From Variovorax atrisoli 110B (GTDB taxonomy: Bacteria > Pseudomonadota > Gammaproteobacteria > Burkholderiales > Burkholderiaceae_C): DNA of 64,000 nt. The position numbers and the translations under genes are program-made. The stretch is from contig NZ_KB907466.1 in NCBI RefSeq assembly GCF_000382045.1, positions 1-64,000 on the forward strand. The letters run 5' to 3'. Each line of letters begins with the position of its first letter. Within the stretch, counting starts at the first letter, position 1. The notes below the pieces were generated by a model. The model saw only the letters and a program-made list of their open reading frames with translations. It ran no database searches and was not told the DNA's origin. Shown piece after piece: positions 44,579-53,099 of the stretch.

Positions 44579-45142
44579 TCATCCCCATCCGAGTTGTTCG
44601 GCGATCAGCTTTCGAAAGGGCGTGTCGATCTGCGCCGGAGCATTGCGTACGTATTCCTCCGCATCGTCGCGCTCTTTCCCAATAAGTCCCCGTAGGTGCG
44701 CAACGACAGCCTCGCCGGTTGGCATGATCCCCCGCTGTGCTCGACTGCCGAGACCGCAAGGCAGGTTTGTCCATACGGCACCGGCCAGTCCTTTCGCCTC
44801 CGCCCAGGCGACTATCGCTGCCGACTCTCTGCCATGCGACTTCTGACTCTGCCTATCCCAGTAGCCGATTTCTGCCTCGATCCATTGAGTGCTTGCAGTG
44901 GGATGCTCGCGATAGCCGAGTTGCCGGCGCGCCATCGGCACATCTCCTGCGTCAGCTATAGCCCAGAGTGTCCGCACCCTCGGTGTGTTGTTGCAAATCA
45001 CCAGGGTGATCCGACGCCCGCCTGACTCTCGCGCGAACTCGACAGGCAGCATCGGCCCGTCCTCCTTCCACTTGCTCAGGAGAGGAAGTTCACGCGTGTC
45101 GTCCCAGACGAGAGAGCCCCAGCCAATGCAGGCGATCCACAT
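44579..45142 (-). CDS. Gamma-glutamylcyclotransferase-like hypothetical protein
   Basis: This protein of about 187 residues from MWIACIGWGSLVWDDTRELP (an ATG five codons earlier is also possible) contains IGWGSLVWD and GPMLPVEFARESGGRRITLVI. These resemble the Y/W-GSL nucleotide- or glutamyl-binding loop of the GGCT/ChaC-like fold. The assignment is by pattern only. It lies alone between the XRE-ImmA operon and the recombinase gene, with a 237-bp empty stretch before the next gene. The role in the island is unknown. Confidence 0.5.
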   Translation of the reverse strand: MWIACIGWGSLVWDDTRELPLLSKWKEDGPMLPVEFARESGGRRITLVICNNTPRVRTLWAIADAGDVPMARRQLGYREHPTASTQWIEAEIGYWDRQSQKSHGRESAAIVAWAEAKGLAGAVWTNLPCGLGSRAQRGIMPTGEAVVAHLRGLIGKERDDAEEYVRNAPAQIDTPFRKLIAEQLGWG

Positions 45143-45409
45143 TTCTTTTTTGATCATGGCGCGCTTGATATCACGAGCCGCAGACTTGCGCCAGCGAGGA
45201 CTCTGCTTGCATGGGCGGAGATAGACAACTGCGTCTATGTCTTCGTCTTCGCTGTGCTCTATTCACTTGCCGTGAAGTCGCCGAATATCGTCAGCGTCCT
45301 GCTCGTTGATGGTTTCGAGCCCTCGGAGAAACCAACACAGCTTTATTTCCTTTTCTGCCGCAGGCGCGGCAGCGGACAGTGGTGGGGTGTGGAAAACTTT
45401 GCTCTTCTA

Positions 45410-45445
45410 TTGAGATAATCTTTATTATCACGATAGCTATCTCAA
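45410..45445. repeat. Inverted repeat upstream of the recombinase gene
   Basis: TTGAGATA (45,410-45,417) and TATCTCAA (45,438-45,445) are perfect inverted copies separated by twenty AT-rich bases, ending 17 bp before the recombinase start. They could be an operator, or the core-binding arms of a tyrosine recombinase site. Confidence 0.5.
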
Positions 45446-45462
45446 TTCTGCAAACTCCGCTG

Positions 45463-47172
45463 ATGAAAAGTAGCCGAAGCGAATCGGTAGATCCCGGGAC
45501 GCCAAGCGGCGTCCCGGGTGTCGCTGCCCTTGCAGCGCTGCGTGCCTGGTACGCAGGCATGAGCGCCACCAATGCCGTGGAGCAGTACCTGCCGCATTAC
45601 ATTGAGCATCGGCAATCGGCTCGCACAGTGCTTGGCGATATCCGGCGCCAGTTGGCGAGCCATGCTCGACGGTGTTGGCGGAACGACCTAGCGCAGCTTT
45701 TTATGCATCCTCCGTCAGAGCGGCATAAACATGTGCGCAATGTGATGACCGCGATTGAATCGCTGCGAGGGCTTGAAGTGCCGCAACCGTTGGTCACTGA
45801 TCCCATCGACCGCTGGTTGCCTGCACGCCTAGCAAAGCCCATGCAGGCGTGTCAGTTGCACACATTTGCCGATCTCACGATTCGTGTACCGCGCCGGCGC
45901 CGGTGGTGGATAACGATCCCGGGCTTGGGTGCAGTGGGCGCCAAGCGCGTGGAGTCTTTCTTCGCTGAGCATCCATCTTTGACAGCAGCCGCTCGCTCGC
46001 TGCTGCCCGCCGCGATTTCGCTAGATGTAGTCCCCCTCGAGCGCTTGTGTGTTCCCGGTGAGTTCGACGGCTCGCACGGCACATTCCGAGCGCTGCGGGA
46101 GACGTGTATCTTAGGTGCGGGCAACGATTACGAGGCAGTCCAGGCGTGGCTATCGCTTCACGAGGCTGGTGCTACCCAGCGTGCCTACAGAAAAGAAGCT
46201 GAACGGTTGATTCTTTGGGCGATCGTGGAGCGTCGCAAAGCATTGTCTTCGTTGACGACCGAGGACGCCGTTGCCTATCGGGCATTCCTGCGCAATCCTT
46301 CACCGCGCGGGCGCTGGATAGGTCCTACGGCCGCGCGCTCGTCACCGGAATGGCGTCCCTTCGCTGGAGTGCTGTCTGCACGATCGATTGCCTATGCGCT
46401 ATCCGTGGCGGGAGCATTGTTTCGTTGGTTGATCCAGCAGCGCTATTTGCTGGCCAATCCGTTTGCCGGCCTCAGGGTCCGTGGTGCGAAAGGGTCCGAG
46501 CAGCAACCGCCCGAGCGAGCTTTCGGCGAAGGGGAATGGGGCATCGTACAGGCCGTGGCCGAAGGTTTGGAATGGTTGCATGGCTGGGAGCCCGCTGCAG
46601 CTCAGCGCTTGCGCTTTGTGCTGGACTTCTCCTATGCCACCGGACTGCGCGTCGGTGAACTCGTCGGTGCCAAGCTCGGTCAAATTGAGGTCGATGCATG
46701 TGGCGATTGCTGGCTGCGTCTGATTGGCAAAGGCGGAAAGGCGGCCAAGGTATCGCTGCCGCCGTTGGCTAGATCTGCCGTAGATCGGTATCTGATGCAG
46801 CGTAAGCTGCCGGTGACGCCAGCGCGATGGGATCCGAAGGTGCCTTTGATTGGTAGCTTGGGTCAGGACAGCGCCGTGGGCATCGAGGGCGCACGGCTGT
46901 GGAGTATCCTGCGGCGCTTCTTTCTGCAAGCTGCTGATGTCATCGAAACCGACAGCCCGGCGCTGGCGCAGAAGTTGCGCCGCGCCAGTCCGCATTGGAT
47001 GCGACACACGCATGCCACTCATGCGCTTGCACGCGGAGCGGAACTTACGACTGTGCGTGACAACCTGCGTCATGCGTCGATCACGACCACCTCAATCTAC
47101 CTGCATGGCGATGCGGTCAAGCGAGCGCGACAGATGAGTGCAGCCTTTGCCGTTCCGATACGGGGATCGTAA
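45463..47172 (+). CDS. Tyrosine recombinase / phage-type integrase
   Basis: This 569-residue protein has a C-terminal catalytic domain with the full tyrosine recombinase set: Arg396 in ATGLRVGEL, His511 and Arg514 in HWMRHTHATH, His537 in LRHASITTT and the nucleophile Tyr546 in TSIYLH. The N-terminal 150 residues resemble the extra domain (DUF3701-type) of some large integrases. It is cargo inside a Tn7-like element, so it may have moved a nested element or act on sites within this one. A strong hairpin lies inside the first 20 codons. Confidence 0.88.
   Translation: MKSSRSESVDPGTPSGVPGVAALAALRAWYAGMSATNAVEQYLPHYIEHRQSARTVLGDIRRQLASHARRCWRNDLAQLFMHPPSERHKHVRNVMTAIESLRGLEVPQPLVTDPIDRWLPARLAKPMQACQLHTFADLTIRVPRRRRWWITIPGLGAVGAKRVESFFAEHPSLTAAARSLLPAAISLDVVPLERLCVPGEFDGSHGTFRALRETCILGAGNDYEAVQAWLSLHEAGATQRAYRKEAERLILWAIVERRKALSSLTTEDAVAYRAFLRNPSPRGRWIGPTAARSSPEWRPFAGVLSARSIAYALSVAGALFRWLIQQRYLLANPFAGLRVRGAKGSEQQPPERAFGEGEWGIVQAVAEGLEWLHGWEPAAAQRLRFVLDFSYATGLRVGELVGAKLGQIEVDACGDCWLRLIGKGGKAAKVSLPPLARSAVDRYLMQRKLPVTPARWDPKVPLIGSLGQDSAVGIEGARLWSILRRFFLQAADVIETDSPALAQKLRRASPHWMRHTHATHALARGAELTTVRDNLRHASITTTSIYLHGDAVKRARQMSAAFAVPIRGS
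45493..45518. repeat. Perfect 11-bp hairpin near the recombinase start
   Basis: CCCGGGACGCC (45,493-45,503), loop AAGC, then GGCGTCCCGGG (45,508-45,518). It lies 30 bases after the proposed start codon, in frame, encoding DPGTPSGVPG. In mRNA it would be very stable and could limit translation or mark a downstream start. As DNA it could be a recombination site. Confidence 0.7.
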
Positions 47173-47804
47173 TGAGATCTCCTTCATAGAGAGTAAACAA
47201 CGCGATGGGCGTCCCTCTCGGTTCCAATGCTGACGCCATTGCAAAAGGAAAGCTTCCGTGAGTTTGCGCGAGGGTTTCGTCGAGACGACGCACAAAGTGC
47301 AACCAGTACGCTTCGCACCGCGGCGCAGAGAGAAAGAAAAGGGCTGAAGGCTCTTCCCTTGATGACCGGTGGCGGGCGTCGCTGCGAGACTCCGTTGCCC
47401 CTGCGGGTGTGGTACCCCGGATCTCTCCAGGCAGCTAGTCCCTGTGCGCACCCGCTCTCGAACGGTTTTTCCTAAATGGGGGGAGACAAGCTCAGGACTG
47501 GCGCTAAAGAAAAAAGCTCCGAATCGAGGCCTCTATTGAGAAAAGGTCGCGAGGGCCCGCTTGCGCGGAGATCAGCAGCCGTTGGCGGGCCACCTCGCTG
47601 AGCTGAATCTTTCACGTCGCGTACGCGTCGCTGTCAGTTCCACGTTCCACAGCCGTAGTTGCTTTGGACGAGATGACATAAATTGATTTTGCCACCTGTC
47701 TCGTTGACTGGTGCGGATCTGCCCTGCGTTATCAAGGCCGGCCCGTCAAAGGGAACCAGCTTCGAGGATCGGCCCATCCCCGGAGCTCTTGACTGCGAAC
47801 GGTG
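47173..47804. other. 632-bp stretch without a recognisable gene
   Basis: The stretch lies between the recombinase and the small partner of the deaminase. Both strands were read. No coding frame with family features, RNA gene or long repeat was seen. It may be decayed sequence. Confidence 0.5.
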
Positions 47805-48344
47805 CTACATCTGAAGTTGATCGGCGTCAGCCAGCACGTTTTCAATGTAGCGCTGTTCTGCGACGACAACGTCGTAGTCTCGATCCAATTCCAAGCTGAA
47901 TCTTCTCAATAGCTCAGAATCATCAAAAAACAGCAAAATTGTTCGGTGCGAAATTTCGAGAGCGCTAAAAATTATCTTGACCTCACTGAGCAGGCTCGAA
48001 AACCATGTCAAGCTTGGGATTGCTTTTTGTTCGAAGCGCCCTCTGACATCTAAATAATTAATATCATCTAACTCGAGAGTACGCAAGGCAAGAGCGCGCG
48101 TATTGGCAACGAAATCCAATCTTGGTGCGATGCGAAGATCGATGATTGCCTGCGGATGTGTGTGCTCTACGAAGGCCTCAAATGAGCGCCGGTGATAAAA
48201 ATGGTCTGCAAAAACCAGCACCAGACTATGTGGCGTCGAAAATGGCAACGCTAGCTGCGTCCCTTTCGGAGGCAGCAAACGCTCAATTGGCTCAGCAGCA
48301 GATCTTTTCTGCAAATGCGCTGCCAAAGAAATGACATTAGCCAT
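47805..48344 (-). CDS. Small protein cotranscribed with the AvcD-like deaminase
   Basis: This 179-residue protein starts MANVISLAAHLQKRS and overlaps the stop of the deaminase gene by 8 bp. It has alternating strands and helices (HSLVLVFADHFYHRRSFEAFV, PQAIIDLRIAPRLDF, HRTILLFFDDSELLRRF). The IIDLR-x-x-P pattern faintly recalls DUF488, but not enough to assign it. The tight coupling suggests it works with, or restrains, the deaminase. Confidence 0.65.
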   Translation of the reverse strand: MANVISLAAHLQKRSAAEPIERLLPPKGTQLALPFSTPHSLVLVFADHFYHRRSFEAFVEHTHPQAIIDLRIAPRLDFVANTRALALRTLELDDINYLDVRGRFEQKAIPSLTWFSSLLSEVKIIFSALEISHRTILLFFDDSELLRRFSLELDRDYDVVVAEQRYIENVLADADQLQM

Positions 48345-49992
48345 GTTGGCCGCTTTGGCTTTCCAAGTGTTTCTCGACGTCTAAGTAGCTTTCGCGCAGC
48401 AATCCGCGCTCCCAATCTGGTCGAAGGGCGATCATCTTGCCCTGCTCATCTTTCAGCGCGCCATCCTTTAAAAAAGCACGCCGATACAGCCTAGGTGCAA
48501 CACCAGTAAAGGCTCGAAAGAGAACTCGCGGCTTGGCTTCCTTGATCGACTCCAAATTGCCGCCTTGTAATAGTATACGAAACTTCGAAGGGGATGTCCA
48601 CTTTATTGATGTTTTTTGTAAAGCGTCACTATGCAGCTCGAAAGCTCTACTTTTGGGGTATGGCTCAATATATTGAACTTCTTCTACTCCACCTGCGACA
48701 ATATGTCTTGCGCAATAGTGGCACGGAAATGTCGTAACAAACAGCTTTGTTCCGGCGGTCACAACTCCCAACCGAGCGGCAGATAGCAAGGCATCCATTT
48801 CTGCATGGACGGCGCGACTGAATTCAATCAGTCGACCGAGAGGGGTCTTCTTGAGTTGACCAACGATCTTCTCTCGCTCCTGATCCTTGGAATCTTTGAG
48901 CTGATCAATACTGTCAATGATCCTGTTAATTATTTCATCTTGAACCCGCGTGTTGCTGCAATAGCCGCGACGTGCGAAACATCGATCGTCCTCATGGTGA
49001 ATATCATTAGGATCCTCGAAGTTGCTGCCATAAACACCTCCGCCGGCCATTGGTACTTCGTTGGTCCCAGTTGCAAGAAGATTTCCTTTGCCATCGGTGA
49101 GCGCAGCTCCAACTTGACGAGATAAACAGGCGCTTCTTAATTGCGCCCCTTTAGCATGAAACATCCCGGTTTCCGATGCATCGGGACGCACAATTTTTCG
49201 ATTTGTTAAAATGTCAAAAAGCCTTCCGAGCTTATCTGTCACGATCCACTCTGGATTTGGATTTTTTTGCTCTTCGTCGAGATATCGATTTGGAGTATTG
49301 TCTACAAAATAATCTGCCAGATGGAAAGTGTCTGCGACTTTTTGGCCATACTTTATGTCGGCGCTCTCGTCCCGTTTCATAAATGACTCTATCTCTACAA
49401 GAGATGAGTCTTTGAATTTACCGCTATGAAGACGCTGTCCTCGGATTTTTTCTTCACACACAACCCCTATTAAACAGAATGCTTCTCGGTATATGCCGCG
49501 AAGTAATTCTGCTTCTGCGGGATTCTTGAGTGAATCCACAATATAGACCCGAATAGGTTTTTCGTGATCCTTTAGGGCAACAACTGCGGCATCTGGCTGG
49601 GTGATTTTTTTATCTTCGGCTTGCCGCGTTGCTTTGATGCGAGACATGATTCTCAATGCGACAGCTGTAATATCGGTGCGCCTGAGGTCGTCGCCTAAAT
49701 CCTGAAGTGTTGCTCCAACTTCAAGCTTCTTTTTCGAGCTGAGCGCTTGTCGATTTGCTTCGGATAGAGAATGTTTTATTACGTCGCTGGCTTTAATTGA
49801 AAAGACATCCTTCGTATTGAAGGCAGTTGCAGCGAGCGACTCCAGTGCTTTCGCGACATAGGAGGTTCCCGATCCTGCGGGGCCAACGACGGCAAATACC
49901 CATTCCCTCGCCGCGAGCGTGTTGAAGCTCTTTGTTGCTTCCGTTGCCTGGGGTTCGTTTGCTGCATCGGCGGGCAAGGGCAGTGAGGACAT
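48337..49992 (-). CDS. AvcD-like anti-phage cytidine deaminase (dCTP/dCMP deaminase family)
   Basis: This 551-residue protein has two parts. The N-terminal 250 residues form a P-loop NTPase-like domain with VVGPAGSGTSY at 35-45, where the usual Lys of GxxxxGK(S/T) is Thr. The C-terminal half is a zinc deaminase with His396 and Glu398 (HAEMD) and Cys424 and Cys427 (PCHYC). This two-domain layout and length match AvcD/DCD antiviral deaminases, which deplete dCTP during phage infection. The gene is AT-rich compared with the flanking chromosome. A 436-bp non-coding region separates its start from the transposon end and could encode a controlling RNA. Confidence 0.83.
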   Translation of the reverse strand: MSSLPLPADAANEPQATEATKSFNTLAAREWVFAVVGPAGSGTSYVAKALESLAATAFNTKDVFSIKASDVIKHSLSEANRQALSSKKKLEVGATLQDLGDDLRRTDITAVALRIMSRIKATRQAEDKKITQPDAAVVALKDHEKPIRVYIVDSLKNPAEAELLRGIYREAFCLIGVVCEEKIRGQRLHSGKFKDSSLVEIESFMKRDESADIKYGQKVADTFHLADYFVDNTPNRYLDEEQKNPNPEWIVTDKLGRLFDILTNRKIVRPDASETGMFHAKGAQLRSACLSRQVGAALTDGKGNLLATGTNEVPMAGGGVYGSNFEDPNDIHHEDDRCFARRGYCSNTRVQDEIINRIIDSIDQLKDSKDQEREKIVGQLKKTPLGRLIEFSRAVHAEMDALLSAARLGVVTAGTKLFVTTFPCHYCARHIVAGGVEEVQYIEPYPKSRAFELHSDALQKTSIKWTSPSKFRILLQGGNLESIKEAKPRVLFRAFTGVAPRLYRRAFLKDGALKDEQGKMIALRPDWERGLLRESYLDVEKHLESQSGQHG

Positions 49993-50428
49993 ACGTACTT
50001 TTCGTCAGAGATCTAAAGAGGTAGCCAGAGTATCGACTTGTGTGTCACTGAATGTAGCGAACAAACCCTGCGCTCATGTCTTGGGAGGCGCAACATTCGA
50101 ACAAGTTAGTGTCGCGGTGGTGGACGGAGTGAGCCGCATTGATCGGCTTTCAGTCGCTGAGATGTCCAGTCGGTCTAGCCACCTCTTCAATTCGGAAGCC
50201 CGGAGTACTTTTCAGCAGTCGGGAACCTTGCGCCTCCAGCTCTGCACGCCCGGTCCCCCTCCATATGGTCTTGATCTTTCGAGTGTGCCGTCCCCAAGTC
50301 TTGAACGCATGCGCTCGTCACCACTACACCTCTTGCCAACTGAGGCCTAGCTGCGTGGGAGGCCCACGAACTATGAATCGTTCTGCGCAGCAAATTTGAT
50401 TTGGGCGCATTAACTTCGACTCCCAACA
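49993..50428. other. Non-coding 436 bp between the deaminase start and the transposon end
   Basis: No convincing gene was seen on either strand. On the minus strand it is the upstream region of the AvcD-like gene, the position where AvcI-type inhibitory RNAs are found in Vibrio. It includes a GTGGG-CCT-CCCAC hairpin near 50,356-50,368 and the TnsB-type repeats of the transposon end. Confidence 0.4.
50369..50428 (-). repeat. Transposon end with candidate TnsB-binding repeats (right in window)
   Basis: Read inward on the minus strand the end is TGTTGGGAGTCGAAGTTAAT, then ATGCGCC about 20-26 bases in, then GATTCATAGTT about 50-60 bases in (its complement AACTATGAA at 50,369-50,377). The same order occurs at the other end, with TGCGCC and GATxCATAGTT 24 bases apart here and 26 bases apart there. 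Confidence 0.75.
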
Positions 50429-50433
50429 CGAGA
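50429..50433. repeat. 5-bp target site duplication, right copy (CGAGA)
   Basis: Identical to 26,770-26,774. It is read as TCTCG in the sense of comM, where it encodes the end of GTC and the codon TCG. Confidence 0.93.
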
Positions 50434-51571
50434 CCTGTTCCGGCGTGCAGCGGCAGGGCCGCGCCGAGGAGCCGAGATAGCCGCAGGGGCAGGGGTTCAT
50501 CGCGGCGACGAGCTGGAAGCGCGCGGGGAACTCGGCGCGCTGCGCGGCGCGCGCGATGGTGATCGTGCCGGTCTCCAGCGGCTCGCGCAGCGCTTCGAGG
50601 GCCGATCGGGCGAACTCGGGGAATTCGTCGAGGAAGAGGACGCCATGGTGCGCGCGCGAGATTTCCCCGGGGCGCGGCGGCGAGCCTCCGCCGACCAGCG
50701 CCACGGCACTCGCAGTGTGGTGCGGCGCGCAGGTAGGCCTCACGCGCCAGCGCTGCGTCGCGAAGCGCCCGCCCAGGCTGGCCACTGCGGCGCTCTCCAG
50801 TGCCTCGTCGATGTGCATCGCGGGCAGCAGGCCGGCGAAGCGCTGGGCCAGCATCGACTTGCCCGAGCCGGGCTCGCCCACCATCAGCAGGCTGTGGCCG
50901 CCCGCCGCGGCGATCTCGAGCACGCGCTTGACGCCGGTATGGCCCTTGACTTCGGCCAGGTCGGCGTAGCGGGGTGGCGCCACGTCGGGCGCGGCGTGGA
51001 TGCGGGCCCAGCCGTCGTCCGCGGTGTCGGGCAGCTGGGAGGCTTCCTCGTCGGTCGCCACGAACTGGCGCACCACGTCCAGCAGGTGCTTCGCGCCATA
51101 GACCTCGCCGCCCGGCACCAGGGCCGCCTCCAGCGCACTCTCCAGGGGCAGCACCAGCCGGGTCGCAACGCCGCGCGTGTGCAGGGCGAGCGCCATGGCC
51201 AGGGCGCCGCGGACGGGCCGCAGCTCACCCGACAGCGAGAGCTCACCGGCGAACTCGTGGCCGGCGAGCTTCGCATCGTCGATCTGGCCGCTGGCGGCGA
51301 GGATGCCCAGGGCGATGGGCAGGTCGAAGCGCCCGGAGTCCTTCGGCAGGTCGGCCGGCGCGAGGTTGACCGTGATGCGTTTGTTATTGGGAAATTCCAG
51401 CCCGGCGTTCTGGAGCGCCGAGCGCACGCGCTCCCGCGCCTCCTTGACCTCCGTTTCGACCAGTCCGACCAGCGTGAAGCTGGGCAAACCGTTCGCCAGA
51501 TGCACCTCTACCGTGACACTGGCCGCTTCAAGACCCAGCAAGGCGCGGCTTTGCACCAAAGACAGTCCCAT
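50429..51571 (-). pseudogene. comM: 5' two-thirds of comM (YifB/ComM helicase), separated by the transposon
   Basis: The frame starts MGLSLVQSRALLGLEA behind GGGAGAGGA and contains the N-terminal Lon-like domain, Walker A MVGEPGSGKS and Walker B VLFLDEFPEF. The cysteine segment NPCPCGYLGSSARPCRC follows, and the coding sequence breaks at TPEQVS. It then runs 34 codons into the transposon (CWESKLMRPNQ) before a stop at 50,324. ComM is a branch-migration helicase that promotes integration of donor DNA in natural transformation. The remaining C-terminal third is at 26,368-26,774. Confidence 0.95.
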
Positions 51572-51597
51572 TCCTCTCCCTCTCCCCAAGATGGTGC

Positions 51598-51634
51598 GCA
51601 CTTTTTGGGCGTTCCCGCGGTGGTGCGGCGCACC
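51598..51634. promoter_or_regulatory. Possible NtrC-type enhancer sites
   Basis: GCACTTTTTGGGCG (51,598-51,611) resembles the NtrC pattern GCAC-N5-GGTGC. GGTGCGGCGCACC (51,622-51,634) is a perfect dyad built from the same half-sites. They lie about 95-130 bp upstream of a sigma-54 promoter, the usual position. Inference from pattern only. Confidence 0.45.
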
Positions 51635-51726
51635 GTGCATCTGCAACCACTCGCAACAGGTGTTGTAACGATTTGGCTCTCAACCACGACGTGGGGGCGG
51701 TTGCGAGAGGAGGCATTCGTGCACTT

Positions 51727-51741
51727 TGGCACGCTCCCTGC
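51727..51741 (+). promoter_or_regulatory. Sigma-54 (-24/-12) promoter
   Basis: TGGCACGCTCCCTGC has GG and GC separated by exactly ten bases and the TGGCACG consensus for the -24 element. It lies 45 bp before the TorF-type porin start and points at the glnK-amtB genes, so nitrogen-limitation control by NtrC and RpoN is expected. Confidence 0.75.
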
Positions 51742-51785
51742 TTTGAACCCCTCGGTCCCACAACACACCTTCGAGGAGTTCCCTG

Positions 51786-52664
51786 ATGACGCACCGTACC
51801 GCCGCCCAGGCGCTGATCGTTCTGGCCACCGCATTGACCGCGTCCGGCGCGGCCCTAGCGCAGACTGCAACGACCGACGCCGCAGCAGCACCGGCTGCGG
51901 CACCCGCACCGAACCTCACGGGCAACGTGTCGATCACCACGAACTACAAGTTCCGTGGCCAGGACCAGGACATGATCGGCAAGAACGACTACGCCAAGAC
52001 CAAGGGCTTCAAGCCCGCCATCCAGGGCGGCCTGGACTACGCCTTCGGCGACAGCGGCTTCTACGTCGGCAACTGGAACTCCAGCGTCAACTGGCTCAAG
52101 GGCAACAGCATCGAGATGGACGTCTACGGCGGCTACAAGTTCAAGGCCGGCCCGCTGGACATGGACGTCGGTGCGCTCACCTACATCTACCCGGGCAACT
52201 CCTCGGGCAACACCACCGAGCTGTACGTCGGCGCCACCTACGCGAACGACAGCTTCGGCTCCTTCACCGCCAAGTACTCGCACACCGTTTCGAAGGACTA
52301 CTTCGGCTACGCAGGCAACAAGGCCGGCTCGGGCCTGAAGGGCACGAACACGGGCTACCTGAACCTGTCGTACAGCAAGGAGATCGTGCCCAAGGTCACG
52401 CTGAAGGCTGCCGTGGGCTTCACCAACATGTCCAGCGACATCCGCAGCCTGGGCTACAAGAGCTACGTCGACTACAACATCGGCGCGAGCTACGACTTCG
52501 GCAACGGCCTGTCGCTGACCGGCTCGGTCCAGGGCGCCAACAAGAAGAACTCGTACCTCGCGGTGAGCAACCCGGGCGTCGACTTCGGCTTCGGCACCTT
52601 CGGCACGACCTACTACTCGCCGAACAAGGCCCGCTTCATCGTCACGCTGACGAAGACGCTGTAA
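51786..52664 (+). CDS. TorF-family putative porin
   Basis: This 292-residue protein has a signal peptide ending ALAQ (about residue 25) and a short Ala/Pro linker. The rest is an outer-membrane beta-barrel with alternating aromatic strands (TTNYKFRGQDQDM near the start, YSPNKARFIVTLTKTL at the end), as in the TorF family. Barrels of this family sit ahead of glnK-amtB in related bacteria and may help uptake of a nitrogen source. It is preceded by GAGGA and a sigma-54 promoter. Confidence 0.88.
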   Translation: MTHRTAAQALIVLATALTASGAALAQTATTDAAAAPAAAPAPNLTGNVSITTNYKFRGQDQDMIGKNDYAKTKGFKPAIQGGLDYAFGDSGFYVGNWNSSVNWLKGNSIEMDVYGGYKFKAGPLDMDVGALTYIYPGNSSGNTTELYVGATYANDSFGSFTAKYSHTVSKDYFGYAGNKAGSGLKGTNTGYLNLSYSKEIVPKVTLKAAVGFTNMSSDIRSLGYKSYVDYNIGASYDFGNGLSLTGSVQGANKKNSYLAVSNPGVDFGFGTFGTTYYSPNKARFIVTLTKTL

Positions 52665-52731
52665 GCCATACAACAACGAGGCGTGGCCCAAGCTGCCGCG
52701 CCACTTCATTTCCATCCGAAGGAGAAAACTC

Positions 52732-53070
52732 ATGAAGCTGGTCACAGCCATCATCAAACCGTTCAAGCTCGACGAAGTGCGCGAAGCGCTGTCGGCCATC
52801 GGCGTGCAGGGGATCACCGTCACCGAGGTGAAGGGTTTCGGCCGCCAGAAGGGCCACACGGAGCTCTACCGCGGCGCTGAATACGTGGTCGACTTCCTGC
52901 CCAAGGTCAAGATCGAAGCGGCCGTCTCCGACGACCTCGTCGATCGCGTGATCGAGGCGGTGGAAGGCGCTGCGCGCACCGGCAAGATCGGCGACGGCAA
53001 GATCTTCGTCTACAACCTCGAACAGGTCGTTCGCATCCGCACCGGCGAAACGGGCCGCGAAGCCCTCTGA
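52732..53070 (+). CDS. glnK: Nitrogen regulatory protein P-II, GlnK
   Basis: This 112-residue PII protein starts MKLVTAIIKPFKLDEV and has Tyr51 in the T-loop (ELYRGAEYVVDF), the uridylylation site. It senses 2-oxoglutarate and ATP/ADP and blocks AmtB when nitrogen is plentiful. AAGGAG lies upstream of the ATG. It is 67 bp after the porin gene and 29 bp before amtB, and GlnK-AmtB pairing is nearly universal. Confidence 0.96.
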   Translation: MKLVTAIIKPFKLDEVREALSAIGVQGITVTEVKGFGRQKGHTELYRGAEYVVDFLPKVKIEAAVSDDLVDRVIEAVEGAARTGKIGDGKIFVYNLEQVVRIRTGETGREAL

Positions 53071-53099
53071 TCGAGTCCTGGCCCGAAAGAACAACGACT

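Larger units (their letters stand above)
26775..50428. mobile_element. Tn7-like transposon inserted in comM
   Basis: The 23,654-bp element is bounded by TGT...ACA ends and a 5-bp duplication. It carries tnsA, a split tnsB, tnsC and two tniQ genes. The gene order (TnsA-, TnsB-, TnsC-like, then two TniQ-type) and the comM target match what is known of the Tn6022/AbaR group of Acinetobacter, which also inserts in comM. The machinery lies near the middle (33,471-40,268) rather than at one end, with cargo on both sides. Many cargo genes have lower GC than the chromosome. The cargo includes several recognisable or likely defence genes. Confidence 0.95.

Noticed and set aside
47092..47451. 119-residue minus-strand frame after the recombinase
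   Set aside because: Basic composition, no start signal, overlaps the end of the recombinase gene.
49919..50350. 143-residue plus-strand frame upstream of the deaminase
   Set aside because: Begins inside the deaminase gene on the opposite strand, has no ribosome site and no family match.
50324..50428. comM frame extended into the transposon (CWESKLMRPNQ)
   Set aside because: These 34 codons are transposon end sequence read by chance, not an extension of ComM.
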